Source of the DNA: an uncultured Eubacteriales bacterium
GTDB taxonomy: Bacteria; Bacillota; Clostridia; Oscillospirales; CAG-272
Length of the DNA stretch: 64,000 nt
Assembly (NCBI GenBank): GCA_934467415.1
Contig: CAKSLQ010000006.1
Coordinates: forward strand, 91,041-155,040
Direction: 5' to 3'
The notes under the pieces were generated by a model that saw nothing but the letters and a program-made list of their open reading frames with translations, was not told where the DNA came from and searched no databases. Positions 7,330 to 15,452 of the stretch are shown here, in pieces. The number at the start of each line of letters is the position of its first letter. Position 1 is the first letter of the stretch. The position numbers and the translations under genes are program-made.

Positions 7330-8046
7330 ATGCAGGAGCTTTTGTATTTTGACCGCGATCTCGCCGTGCTTGTCAAGCCGGTCGGATTGATCAGCGAGGA
7401 TGGGGCTGCGGGCGAGAGCGTGATCCCGGCCGCCGCGGCGGCGCTTGCTGCTGCGGGCGAGAGCGTGATCCCGGCCGCCGCGGCGGCGCTTGCTGCTGCG
7501 GGCGAGCACGAGACCGCGCTGTATCCCATCCATCGCCTCGACCGCGGCGTCGGCGGCGTGATGGTCTATGCGCGCACAAAACAGGCGTCGGCGAGCCTGT
7601 CCGCCGCCGTGCGGGACGGCCGCCTCGTGAAGGTATATCTTGCGCTCATCCACGGCGCACCTGCCGCGCCATGCGGCACATACCGCGACCTTTTGTACAA
7701 GGACGCGCGAAAAAACAAAACCTACGTCGTTTCGAGAATGCGAAAGGGCGTGCGCGAGGCCGTGCTCGACTACGAAACGCTTGCGGCGGTCGGCGATCGC
7801 ACCCTTGTGCGGGTGCGGCTGCACACCGGACGCTCGCACCAGATCCGCGTGCAGTTCGCCTCGCGAAAGATGCCGCTGGTCGGCGACGGAAAATACGGCG
7901 CGCAGGATCACGAAAAGACGCTTGGCCTGTTTTCGCACCGGCTGACCTTCCCGCATCCGCAAAGCGGCCGCACGATGACTTTTTCCGCGCTGCCGAAAGA
8001 GGCGCTCTTTGCCGATGCGCTCTCGGCGGCGGGCCCGGCCTTGTGA
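7330..8046 (+). CDS. RluA-family RNA pseudouridine synthase with internal duplication
   Basis: Enzyme that isomerises uridine to pseudouridine in rRNA or tRNA, 238 aa. The catalytic motif PIHRLDRGVGGVMVYART (about residues 65-82) contains the active-site Asp. Downstream TLVRVRLHTGRSHQIRVQFA and LVGDGKYG are typical of the RluA/RluD group. There is no N-terminal S4 domain. Between the conserved LVKPVGLISED start and HRLD sits a 15-residue alanine-rich unit (GESVIPAAAAALAAA) repeated twice, made by a 45-bp in-frame tandem duplication. It widens the loop ahead of the active site. The RNA target cannot be deduced. Confidence 0.92.
   Translation: MQELLYFDRDLAVLVKPVGLISEDGAAGESVIPAAAAALAAAGESVIPAAAAALAAAGEHETALYPIHRLDRGVGGVMVYARTKQASASLSAAVRDGRLVKVYLALIHGAPAAPCGTYRDLLYKDARKNKTYVVSRMRKGVREAVLDYETLAAVGDRTLVRVRLHTGRSHQIRVQFASRKMPLVGDGKYGAQDHEKTLGLFSHRLTFPHPQSGRTMTFSALPKEALFADALSAAGPAL
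7405..7506 (+). repeat. 45-bp tandem repeat inside the pseudouridine synthase gene
   Basis: Two identical 45-bp copies (7405-7449 and 7450-7494) and 12 bases of a third. The period is divisible by three, so the frame is kept. Confidence 0.97.
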
Positions 8047-8097
8047 GAATTTCGCCAGTTTTTCCGCGCACGTCACAAGGCGGTCACATTTTCGGTG

Positions 8098-8103
8098 TAT
8101 AAT
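8098..8103 (+). promoter_or_regulatory. Possible -10 box of the efflux operon
   Basis: Exact TATAAT at 8098-8103, 38 bases before the TTG start of the adaptor gene. The -35 is poor (GTCACA at 8072-8077 would need a 20-bp spacer). Confidence 0.35.
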
Positions 8104-8140
8104 GACATTGTTCAAAATTGAAATATCGGAGGATACACGG

Positions 8141-10156
8141 TTGGACAGCGAGAAGCAGGGCGCCGATCTCGGCGCAAAAAAGAAAAATATGAAGAAAAAG
8201 AAGATTTGGAAGAAGATCATTACGGTGCTGGTCGTCGTGCTGCTGATCGGCGGCGCGGTTTACGCCTGTATGCCGAAGGGCGCGGCAGGCATGGGCACAT
8301 CGGTGTATAAAAACGACGTGTACACGGCGGCGCGCGGCGATGTCTATGACACCATCAGCGCGACCGGCCTGATCGAGAGCAGCGAGGACACCACGGCAAA
8401 GGTGCATTCCACGCTGACCTACAAGATCGGCACGGTCAACGTCGCGCTCGGCGACAAGGTGAATGCGGGCGATGTGCTCTGCGTGTACGACACCGAGACG
8501 CTCGAGCGGCAGATCCGCGAGCGCGAGCTTTCGATGACCACGTCGGAGCGCTCGGCGGCGCTGAACCTTGCTAACGCCAAGCTGACCTACGAGAGCTGCC
8601 TCGCCGGGATGAACGCGGGGACAAACGCCTCGCTCGTCAGCGCCGAGAGCAGCTACGCGTCCGCGGCGGAGGCGCTGGAGCGCGCACAGGACGACTACGA
8701 CAAGTACGCCGCAAAGCTGGCGGATTCGGCGGTCATCACGCTGAATCAGGCCAAGCGGAATCTGGACGAGGCGCAGAAGAACTACGATGACCTGAAGGCG
8801 GACATCGAAAACAAGACGCACACGCAGATCCGCAATGCGCAGCGTACACTGGACAACGCAAAAAAGACCTACGAGGACTACAAGTCGGACTACGAGAACG
8901 ACAAGACCTCTGCGCTCTATTCCGCCGATCAGGCTTATGAAAACGCGCGCAAGGCGTGGGAGGCTGCCAAGGACGCTCTGCGCGACCTGCGCAACCGGTG
9001 GAACGAGACCGACGACGAGGTCGAGCAGGCCAAGCTTGCCGCGCAGATCGCGGTGCAGGAGGCCAATGCGGATACCCTGTACGCCAACTACAGAGCGGCG
9101 GAGGACGCCTATGACCTCGCCGCCACCGAGGGCAACCGTATGCTGGATACATACAAGCAGCAGTACGACAACGCCGCCGATGCCTATGCCGATGTGATCG
9201 ACTCGCTGAACAAGACGCTGGACTCCTACGAGACGGCGCTGGCCAACGCGAAGGACAGCTACCGGAACGCGCTGGACGGCACGGACGATACGCTGAAGAA
9301 CTACGAGACCGCGCTGACGAATGCCAAGCGGCAGGCGCACGACGCCGGGATCAATCTGGAAAACACGAAGATCGCGGCGGACAACCAGCTGGAGGGCTAC
9401 CGCATCGCCTACGAAAATGCGAAGAACGCGGCCAACACCGCGCTGTCCGACTATCAGCTGGCCAACCTCTACGAGGATCTCGGCAAGGCGACCGTCACCG
9501 CGCCCATCGCGGGTACGGTCACCATGGTGAACGCCACCGAGGGCGAGACGGCAAGCGGCGTGCTCTTCGTCATCGAGGATACCGACACGCTGGTCGTCAC
9601 GGCGTCGGTCAAGGCGTATGACCTCGAACGCGTCCATGAGGGTATGCGCGTGACCATCGAGAGCGACACCACGGGCGACGCCGTATATGAAGGTGTGCTG
9701 GAATCGGTCGCTCCCACCGCAAAGAAGGATGCGACCGGCTCGATCGTCTCGACCAACGACGCGGAATTTGAGACGGTCATCCGCGTCAAGGATACGGATA
9801 CCGGCCTGAAGATCGGCGTCAGCGCGCGCATCGCGTATGTCGCCGAGGAGGCCGAGGACGCGCTCTGCATTCCCGAGAGTGCCGTACTCACCGAGGACGG
9901 CGAGAGCTATGTGCTGCGCCTTGTCGACAAGGCCGGGGACGGCACGTTCACGCTGGAGCGCGTACCGGTCACGGTCGGTGTCAGCGACGGCGTCATCGTG
10001 TCGGTGAGCGGCATTGCGGAGGGAGACGAGATCGCGGACAATGCGGAGCAGTATCTCGCCATGGTCGGCGCAAGACTGACGCTGTCCGAGAACAGCGCGC
10101 TCGTCGGCTCGATGGCGGCGATGATGGCAATGGGCGGTATGCCTGCCGGAAACTGA
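8141..10156 (+). CDS. Efflux adaptor subunit (MacA/HlyD-like) with long coiled coil
   Basis: Membrane-anchored periplasmic-adaptor-type protein of 671 aa, the extracytoplasmic partner of an ABC exporter. A lysine-rich cytoplasmic tip precedes a transmembrane segment at about residues 25-42. The first lipoyl half (GTVNVALGDKVNAGDVLCVYD) follows, then about 300 residues of Ala/Tyr/Asp-rich coiled coil, the second half (ATVTAPIAGTVTMVNATEGE) and a beta-barrel domain. The coiled coil is far longer than in Escherichia coli MacA. The start is set at TTG 8141, since GGAGG (8128-8132) lies 8 bases upstream; the ATG at 8102 has no ribosome site. It is first of three co-transcribed genes. Confidence 0.88.
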   Translation: MDSEKQGADLGAKKKNMKKKKIWKKIITVLVVVLLIGGAVYACMPKGAAGMGTSVYKNDVYTAARGDVYDTISATGLIESSEDTTAKVHSTLTYKIGTVNVALGDKVNAGDVLCVYDTETLERQIRERELSMTTSERSAALNLANAKLTYESCLAGMNAGTNASLVSAESSYASAAEALERAQDDYDKYAAKLADSAVITLNQAKRNLDEAQKNYDDLKADIENKTHTQIRNAQRTLDNAKKTYEDYKSDYENDKTSALYSADQAYENARKAWEAAKDALRDLRNRWNETDDEVEQAKLAAQIAVQEANADTLYANYRAAEDAYDLAATEGNRMLDTYKQQYDNAADAYADVIDSLNKTLDSYETALANAKDSYRNALDGTDDTLKNYETALTNAKRQAHDAGINLENTKIAADNQLEGYRIAYENAKNAANTALSDYQLANLYEDLGKATVTAPIAGTVTMVNATEGETASGVLFVIEDTDTLVVTASVKAYDLERVHEGMRVTIESDTTGDAVYEGVLESVAPTAKKDATGSIVSTNDAEFETVIRVKDTDTGLKIGVSARIAYVAEEAEDALCIPESAVLTEDGESYVLRLVDKAGDGTFTLERVPVTVGVSDGVIVSVSGIAEGDEIADNAEQYLAMVGARLTLSENSALVGSMAAMMAMGGMPAGN

Positions 10157-10164
10157 GGCGCGGC

Positions 10165-10869
10165 ATGAGCGAAAACAGACAAAATGTCATCGAGATGCAC
10201 GGCATCCGCAAGAGCTTCTATGTCGGCGAGCCGAATGAGCTGGAGATCCTGCACGGCGTCGATCTGACCGTCCGCAAGGGCGAATTCGTGTCGATCGTCG
10301 GCGCGTCCGGCAGCGGCAAGTCCACGCTGATGAACATCATCGGCGTGCTGGACCGCGCCACGGCGGGCAGCTATCTGCTTGACGGTGAGCCGGTGGAGGA
10401 CGCGGACGATGACGAGCTTTCCGCCATCCGCAACCGCAAGATCGGCTTCGTTTTTCAGACCTTCAATCTGATCCCCCGCACCAATGCGCAGCTCAACGTG
10501 GAGCTGCCGATGATGTATGCGGGGATGTCCAAGCGGGAGCGCAGCGCCCGCGCACGGGAACTGCTTGACCTTGTCGAGATGGGCGACCGCGCGCGGCATC
10601 TGCCGAACGAGCTGTCCGGCGGGCAGAAGCAGCGCGTGTCGATCGCGCGCGCCATGGCGAACGATCCGGCCATCCTGCTGGCCGATGAGCCGACGGGCGC
10701 ACTGGACTCCAAGACGGGCAGACTCGTGATGAACATTTTTCACAGGCTGCACAAGGAGCAGGGCAAGACGATTGTGCTCATCACGCACAACAACGAGCTT
10801 GCCGCAGAGACCGACCGCATCTTTACGATGCGTGACGGCGTGCTCACGGGCGGGGAGGTGCGCGTATGA
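10165..10869 (+). CDS. ABC transporter ATP-binding protein (MacB/LolD-like)
   Basis: Cytoplasmic ATPase of 234 aa driving the neighbouring permease. Walker A GASGSGKST is at about residues 46-54. The Q-loop is in IGFVFQTFNLIPRTNAQLNVELP, the signature LSGGQKQRVSIARAMA, Walker B ILLADEPTGALD, and the H-loop VLITHNNE. The Q-loop wording and the spacing place it in the MacB/LolD/FtsE group of mechanotransmission ABC systems. It starts 8 bases after the adaptor gene stop and overlaps the permease gene by 4 bases (ATGA), indicating translational coupling. Confidence 0.95.
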   Translation: MSENRQNVIEMHGIRKSFYVGEPNELEILHGVDLTVRKGEFVSIVGASGSGKSTLMNIIGVLDRATAGSYLLDGEPVEDADDDELSAIRNRKIGFVFQTFNLIPRTNAQLNVELPMMYAGMSKRERSARARELLDLVEMGDRARHLPNELSGGQKQRVSIARAMANDPAILLADEPTGALDSKTGRLVMNIFHRLHKEQGKTIVLITHNNELAAETDRIFTMRDGVLTGGEVRV

Positions 10870-12122
10870 ACCTCGGCGAAAACATCCGCCTTGCGTGGGA
10901 GGGGCTTCGCGCGGGCAAAATGCGCGCGTTTCTCACCATGCTCGGCATCATCATCGGCATTGGCTCGGTCATCGGCATTCTCACGGTGGGCAGCGGACTG
11001 ACCGACTCGATCAACAGCGAGATGAGTACGCTCGGCGCCAACAACATCATCGTGATGCTGCAATCCAAGTCCAATCAGCAGAGCGGCCTCGTGCGCGGCT
11101 ATGCGGACAAGGATCTGATGACCGACGATATGATCGAGGCGCTCCGCGCCCGCTATCCGGACGCCATCCGGTATGTCAGCCTGACCTCCACGCTGGCAAA
11201 CGGCACGGCGAAGGACGGCAAAAAGACCGCCAACCTGTCGCTCGACGGCGTCAACACCGATTATTTTGACGCAAACGACGTCAAGATGCTGGCGGGCAGC
11301 ACGATCACCGGGAGCGACATCGACAGCCACAAGATGAAGGCGGTCGTCTCCGACAAGCTGGTGAACAATCTGTTCGGCGGCGATGTGCAGGCGGCGCTCG
11401 GCAAGAAGATGTCGGTCTATACGGACTTCGAGATCTATACCTTCACGATTGTCGGCGTGTACAAGTACGAACAGAACATGATGAACATGTCCTTTGCGGC
11501 CGCGGAGGACATCACCACCGCGGCGTATATCCCGATCACCGTCGCACAGAAGCTGTCCGGCGCGGCCGAGGGGTATGCAAGCATCACCATCATGACGACG
11601 AGCGCGGTCAGCAGCGCCAATTTCGCCGCCGTTGCAGAGCATTTTCTCAACAGGTATTATCAGAACAACGAGAACTATCAGGTCGCGGCGATGAGCATGG
11701 AGAGCATCCTCTCCACGGTCGATTCCATGATGGGGACGGTCAACATCGCCATTGCGGCCATCGCGGCGATTTCGCTGCTGGTCGGTGGTATCGGCGTGAT
11801 GAACATCATGCTGGTCTCGGTCACCGAGCGGACGCGCGAGATCGGCACGCGCAAGGCGATCGGCGCGACCAACGGCAACATCCGGATGCAGTTTGTCGTC
11901 GAGAGCGTCATCATCTGTGCCGTCGGCGGCGTGCTGGGCATTTTGTTCGGCGGCCTGCTTGGCTATGTCGGGTCAACGCTGATCGGAGCGCCCGCCGTGC
12001 CGAAGCTGTCCTACATCCTGCTTGCCGTCGGTTTCAGCATGGCCATCGGCATTTTCTTCGGGTATTATCCCGCCAACAAAGCGGCCAGGATGGACCCGGT
12101 CGAAGCCCTGCGGTATGAATAA
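10866..12122 (+). CDS. ABC transporter permease (MacB/FtsX family)
   Basis: Membrane permease of 418 aa with the MacB layout. An N-terminal transmembrane helix around residues 18-42 contains FLTMLGIIIGIGSVIGIL. A large extracytoplasmic domain of about 220 residues follows (MacB_PCD), then three C-terminal helices. The conserved cytoplasmic stretch VTERTREIGTRKAIGA couples the permease to the ATPase. With the adaptor and ATPase genes it forms a tripartite exporter. In Firmicutes such systems export peptides, bacteriocins or toxic metabolites, or sense antimicrobial peptides. No two-component system lies nearby to hint at the trigger. A terminator follows at once. Confidence 0.93.
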   Translation: MNLGENIRLAWEGLRAGKMRAFLTMLGIIIGIGSVIGILTVGSGLTDSINSEMSTLGANNIIVMLQSKSNQQSGLVRGYADKDLMTDDMIEALRARYPDAIRYVSLTSTLANGTAKDGKKTANLSLDGVNTDYFDANDVKMLAGSTITGSDIDSHKMKAVVSDKLVNNLFGGDVQAALGKKMSVYTDFEIYTFTIVGVYKYEQNMMNMSFAAAEDITTAAYIPITVAQKLSGAAEGYASITIMTTSAVSSANFAAVAEHFLNRYYQNNENYQVAAMSMESILSTVDSMMGTVNIAIAAIAAISLLVGGIGVMNIMLVSVTERTREIGTRKAIGATNGNIRMQFVVESVIICAVGGVLGILFGGLLGYVGSTLIGAPAVPKLSYILLAVGFSMAIGIFFGYYPANKAARMDPVEALRYE

Positions 12123-12126
12123 AATA

Positions 12127-12154
12127 AAAGGCCGGTGTGCACCGGCCTTTTTCT
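12127..12154 (+). terminator. Terminator of the efflux operon
   Basis: AAAGGCCGGTG / CACCGGCCTTT stem followed by TTCTT; it also overlaps the end of the convergent gene at 12154. Confidence 0.88.
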
Positions 12155-12831
12155 TATTTTAGCTTATCCGTGAACTTGAATCGGGATTCGAAGGTAAAAT
12201 GCTTGTCCAGCCATTTGCCGAACAGGGTGATGAGAGGCGCGTCGATGAACGCGGCCAGCACCGTGCCGACGCCGATGCCGTTCCACCGCTTGAGAACTGC
12301 GACCAGCACGGCGGCGACAGCCAGCATCGCAAGGTCGTAGCAGAACTTCGCCTTGTTCGTGTCCCAGCCGAACACACGGGAGGATTCGGAGACGACCAGC
12401 TCGCAGATCTGGGGCGGCAGCGTCGTGCGGAAGAAGACCGCGACCGCGAAGGCGATCAGCAGGCAGCCGAGGAGGAATACGGCGATGCGCAGCGGCATGG
12501 ACGCATAGGTGTCCCCGCCGCCGAGGCAGAACAGCCAGAAGTCGATTGCGTACCCCGAGATGACGGCGGTGAGAAAGCTGAGCAGATACTTCGCGCGGAA
12601 GCTGCGGATGGCGATGCAGAGGATAATGAGCTGCAAGCCCTGCCAGATATATTCCGACGTTCCCTGCGAATACCACGGAAAGATGTCGCGCATGTAGAGG
12701 TGAATGACGTAGCCGGGGGAGGCCACCATGGAAAGCCCGAAGCCGGACTTGGTGCAGAGCGAAACCCCGAGCGCGCAGAGCAGCACGGCGATCGCCCAGC
12801 CGAGCTCGTTCATTTTTCCGATCTTTTTCAT
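12154..12831 (-). CDS. Integral membrane protein, YczE/YyaS/YitT-like
   Basis: Polytopic membrane protein of 225 aa with five or six hydrophobic helices. Its pattern is typical of the YczE/YyaS/YitT group: SGFGLSMVASPGYVIHLY near the N-terminus, then GYAIDFWLFCLGG and a final NGIGVGTVLAAFIDAPLITLFGKWLD. The family has no settled function; some members sit beside regulators of antibiotic production. The start is ATG 12831 (MKKIGKMNELGW), since a purine-rich AAGAGG lies about 10 bases upstream; ATG 12813 is an alternative. Its promoter overlaps the -35 box of the divergent amidase-domain gene. Confidence 0.78.
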   Translation of the reverse strand: MKKIGKMNELGWAIAVLLCALGVSLCTKSGFGLSMVASPGYVIHLYMRDIFPWYSQGTSEYIWQGLQLIILCIAIRSFRAKYLLSFLTAVISGYAIDFWLFCLGGGDTYASMPLRIAVFLLGCLLIAFAVAVFFRTTLPPQICELVVSESSRVFGWDTNKAKFCYDLAMLAVAAVLVAVLKRWNGIGVGTVLAAFIDAPLITLFGKWLDKHFTFESRFKFTDKLK

Positions 12832-12935
12832 GTGCGGATGCCTCTTTTCTTTCTTTCGGCGGTCCGGATGCAGGAAAAGCGCGTCTGCCGCAGGGCGCGG
12901 CGCGGTTTTTCGTGCTTTCCGAGGCCAACGCACCC

Positions 12936-12964
12936 AGTATACCACATCTGCGCTCCGTTGTCGA
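12936..12964 (-). promoter_or_regulatory. Promoter of the YczE-like gene
   Basis: Minus-strand TCGACA (12959-12964), 17-bp spacer, TATACT (12936-12941). Its -35 overlaps that of the divergent promoter. Confidence 0.65.
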
Positions 12965-12986
12965 TATGCATTTTATTTCATATACT
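12958..12986 (+). promoter_or_regulatory. Promoter of the amidase-domain gene
   Basis: TTGTCG (12958-12963), 17-bp spacer, TATACT (12981-12986). Confidence 0.65.
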
Positions 12987-13008
12987 GCCGTAGAGAGGGG
13001 GCGACTTT

Positions 13009-13560
13009 ATGCTTGTTGAACGAAGATACGACCGTGACCGTGCGCTGGCCTATGCCCGGGAGTGGGCCATGTCGCGCAATCCCTTGTTCATTGACTATAC
13101 GGGCTTCGGCGGCGATTGTACCAATTTTGTTTCACAGTGCCTGTTTGCGGGCAGCTGCCGGATGAATTTCACGCCGATGTTCGGCTGGTACTACCTCGAC
13201 GCGGATTCGCGCACCGCATCCTGGACGGGCGTGCGGTATTTTTATAATTTTCTCACGGATAACCGCGGCGAGGGGCCGTTCGGCGTCGAGACCGACGAGG
13301 CCGCTCTGCGCGCCGGCGACGTGGTGCAGCTGCAAAACAAGGACGGCACGTTCTACCACACGCTGCTTGTCAGCGGCATCGACCCGGACGAGGGCATTCT
13401 TGTCGCCGCACATTCCGACGATGCATTCGACCGCCCGCTGTCCACCTATACCTATGCCGCCGCGCGCTTTTTGCAGGTTTCGGGCGTGCGGGTGGAGCTG
13501 GATGTTTCTGCGGGCAGCTGCTTTTACGATCTGATCGGCGGAATTGCGATCAAACCGTAA
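13009..13560 (+). CDS. Putative amidase-domain protein (Amidase_6 type)
   Basis: A 183-aa protein lacking a signal peptide. It contains YARNP-like AREWAMSRNPLFIDY, then GGDCTNFVSQCLFAG (about residues 34-48), and later GDVVQLQNKDGTFYHTLLVSG. The GGDCTNFVSQC motif with a downstream HTLLV histidine is that of the putative amidase domain family (PF12671), a papain/NlpC-like Cys-His hydrolase group found in sporulating Firmicutes. Cys37 and the histidine in YHTLL would be the catalytic pair. The substrate is unknown; a cell wall peptide or amide is plausible. The start ATG is preceded by AGAGAGGGGG. A hairpin terminator follows. Confidence 0.85.
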   Translation: MLVERRYDRDRALAYAREWAMSRNPLFIDYTGFGGDCTNFVSQCLFAGSCRMNFTPMFGWYYLDADSRTASWTGVRYFYNFLTDNRGEGPFGVETDEAALRAGDVVQLQNKDGTFYHTLLVSGIDPDEGILVAAHSDDAFDRPLSTYTYAAARFLQVSGVRVELDVSAGSCFYDLIGGIAIKP

Positions 13561-13567
13561 GTGCGCA

Positions 13568-13596
13568 TTGACAGAAACGGCCGACTGTGCTAAAAT
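13568..13596 (+). promoter_or_regulatory. Promoter of the mnmM-ECF operon
   Basis: TTGACA (13568-13573), 17-bp spacer, TAAAAT (13591-13596). The -10 is embedded in the left arm of the hairpin at 13592-13621. Confidence 0.75.
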
Positions 13597-13622
13597 AGTC
13601 CCGTATCTGCGGGACTATTTTA
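13592..13622 (+). terminator. Hairpin, probable terminator of the amidase gene
   Basis: AAAATAGTCCCG and CGGGACTATTTT form a 12-bp perfect stem with a 6-base loop, ending in a T-run. It overlaps the -10 and start point of the next promoter, so the downstream transcript would carry only part of it. Confidence 0.7.
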
Positions 13623-13638
13623 TCTATAGGAAGTAACC

Positions 13639-14190
13639 ATGATCGACTTGCTTGAAATGCACAAAATGTTTATCCGCGCACATCTGTCCGAGGGCGGTAT
13701 CGCCGCCGACTTTACAATGGGAAACGGCAACGACACCGAGTTTCTCTGCCGCACGGTCGGGGAGAGCGGGCATGTCTACGCCTTTGACATCCAGGAGGAC
13801 GCGATAAACGCCACGCGGGCGCGGCTTGAAAAGTGCGGCTTTTCCAACTATACGCTCATCTGCGACAGCCACGCCAATCTGAAGGAATACATCAAAACGC
13901 CGATCAAGGCGGGCATGTTCAATCTCGGCTATCTGCCGGGACATGGGCATCATGAGGTGACCACCAAGCGGGAGAGTACGCTCGCCGCCGTCAAGGCCGC
14001 CATTGAGATGCTGGACAGCGACGGTGTGCTGCTTGTTGCCGTTTATCCGGGGCACGAGGAGGGAACGCTGGAGGGAGAGATGCTGACCGAGTACCTCGCA
14101 ACGCTCAGCCGCTATAAGCTCTGCGCCACCAAGGTGCGCATCGTCAATTCGCCGACGTCGCCCTATTTCTTTGTGATCGAATCCAAATAG
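13639..14190 (+). CDS. mnmM: tRNA wobble-uridine methyltransferase MnmM (YtqB family)
   Basis: SAM-dependent methyltransferase of 183 aa. The family member YtqB/MnmM methylates nm5(s2)U34 of tRNA. The Rossmann SAM site is AADFTMGNGNDTEFL (about residues 23-37), with the acidic ribose ligand in YAFDIQEDAI. The family-specific stretches NLGYLPGHGHHEVTTKRESTL and YPGHEEG follow. Both are hallmarks of the rRNA_methylase/YtqB family (PF06962). The start is ATG 13639 with AGGAAG upstream. It is the first gene of an operon that continues into the VanY peptidase and the ECF transporter genes. Confidence 0.88.
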   Translation: MIDLLEMHKMFIRAHLSEGGIAADFTMGNGNDTEFLCRTVGESGHVYAFDIQEDAINATRARLEKCGFSNYTLICDSHANLKEYIKTPIKAGMFNLGYLPGHGHHEVTTKRESTLAAVKAAIEMLDSDGVLLVAVYPGHEEGTLEGEMLTEYLATLSRYKLCATKVRIVNSPTSPYFFVIESK

Positions 14191-14204
14191 GAAAGGAAAC
14201 CGCC

Positions 14205-15452
14205 ATGCAAAATCAGAACATGCCGCGCCGTGCAGCGCGGAAAGCGCAGAAAAAGGGAAGCGCAGCGCCGCTTTTCTTCATTATTTTCTTCGTGCTTCTT
14301 CTGCTCGCCGCCGCGCTGTTTATGTTTGACTTCTTCGGGGGCAGCCGCCGCTCCGCGGTGGAATACACCATCGGGAATACGACCTACAAGCTCTCCGCCG
14401 GGGAGGCCTATGCGGACAACACGCTCTTGGTCTGCTTTGACGACGTGGCCGCGCTCTGCGGGATGACCGACGTCGGCGGCAGCGATGCGCGCAGTTATTT
14501 TGCCGAGAACTCCGAGGAGAACATCACCTTTACGGCGGGCAGCAAAACCGCGGTGCTCAACGGTAAGGAGATCGACATGTCGACGGAGGCGGTGCTGCGC
14601 GACGGCAAAATGTATGTCCCGCTCGAGCTGCTCACGCAGTATATGGGCGGCATCGCGGTCACGGAGACGGCAGACAGCGTGAAGATCGAGCGCGGCACAT
14701 ATAATGCCAGCACCAAGGACACGCCGCTCTATTCGGACGCTTCGTTTGCAGCGGCGACCGACGAGCCGCTTGTGCAGCCCGATGTCAAGGACGAAAAAAT
14801 CGCGCCGACCTACTCCTTTCGGACCGATCTTTCGGCCTATGAGCCCTACATGTGCCCCGAGGACGTGGACGGCTATCTGATCCTCGTCAACAAGACGACC
14901 ACCATTGATGCCTCCTATGTGCCGTCGAATATCGTCAACATCGTCGATTCGCGTTCCGACCGTACCGAGCGCATGGTGGAGACGGCCGAGAAGGCGCTCG
15001 AGGCCATGTTCATCGAGCTGCGCGCCGCAGGCTATACCGACGTTTCGGTCACCAGCGGCTATCGCACCTATGAAAAGCAGGAGTACCTCTACAACCTCTA
15101 CACCGAGCGCGAAATGAAGGCGGGCATCAGCCGTGCCGAGGCGCAGAAGATCGTCGATACCTATTCGGCAAAGCCGGGGACGAGTGAACATCAGACCGGA
15201 CTCTGCTGCGACATGCACAACCTGCCGAGCGCCGACCAGCGCTTTGCCAAGCAGGATGCGTACAAGTGGCTGCTGGAAAACTGCTATAAATTCGGCTTTA
15301 TCCTCCGCTTCCCCGAGGACAAGGAGGACATCACGGGCTACAGCTTTGAGCCGTGGCATTACCGCTTTGTCGGCAGATACCATGCGTCCGAAATGCACCG
15401 TCTCGGCATGTGCCTCGAGGAATACGTCGCCTATCTGGAGACGGCAGAGTGA
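14205..15452 (+). CDS. Membrane-anchored D-Ala-D-Ala carboxypeptidase, VanY family
   Basis: Zinc carboxypeptidase of 415 aa that trims the terminal D-alanine from peptidoglycan stems. A basic N-terminus and transmembrane helix (about residues 23-43) anchor it outside the cell. A stalk of about 110 residues resembles the copper amine oxidase N-terminal fold (YTIGNTTYKLSAGEAYADN, MYVPLELL). The VanY domain has TSGYRTYEKQEYLY, then SEHQTGLCCDM with the His and Asp zinc ligands, and SFEPWHYRFVG with the second His ligand and catalytic Glu. It lies 14 bases after mnmM and overlaps the next gene by 3 bases. Lack of vanHAX genes argues for housekeeping wall maturation rather than vancomycin resistance. 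Confidence 0.92.
   Translation: MQNQNMPRRAARKAQKKGSAAPLFFIIFFVLLLLAAALFMFDFFGGSRRSAVEYTIGNTTYKLSAGEAYADNTLLVCFDDVAALCGMTDVGGSDARSYFAENSEENITFTAGSKTAVLNGKEIDMSTEAVLRDGKMYVPLELLTQYMGGIAVTETADSVKIERGTYNASTKDTPLYSDASFAAATDEPLVQPDVKDEKIAPTYSFRTDLSAYEPYMCPEDVDGYLILVNKTTTIDASYVPSNIVNIVDSRSDRTERMVETAEKALEAMFIELRAAGYTDVSVTSGYRTYEKQEYLYNLYTEREMKAGISRAEAQKIVDTYSAKPGTSEHQTGLCCDMHNLPSADQRFAKQDAYKWLLENCYKFGFILRFPEDKEDITGYSFEPWHYRFVGRYHASEMHRLGMCLEEYVAYLETAE

Noticed and set aside
7405..7506. Short repeat considered as CRISPR-like
   Set aside because: No spacers; the units are directly adjacent and encode part of a protein. No CRISPR array was seen in the window.
13561..13638. Cobalamin riboswitch sought ahead of the ECF operon
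   Set aside because: Only 78 bases separate the genes, with a promoter and a simple hairpin; no B12-box sequence is present.
14205..15452. Vancomycin resistance locus
   Set aside because: VanY-type peptidase alone, without vanH, vanA/B or vanX, in a housekeeping operon.
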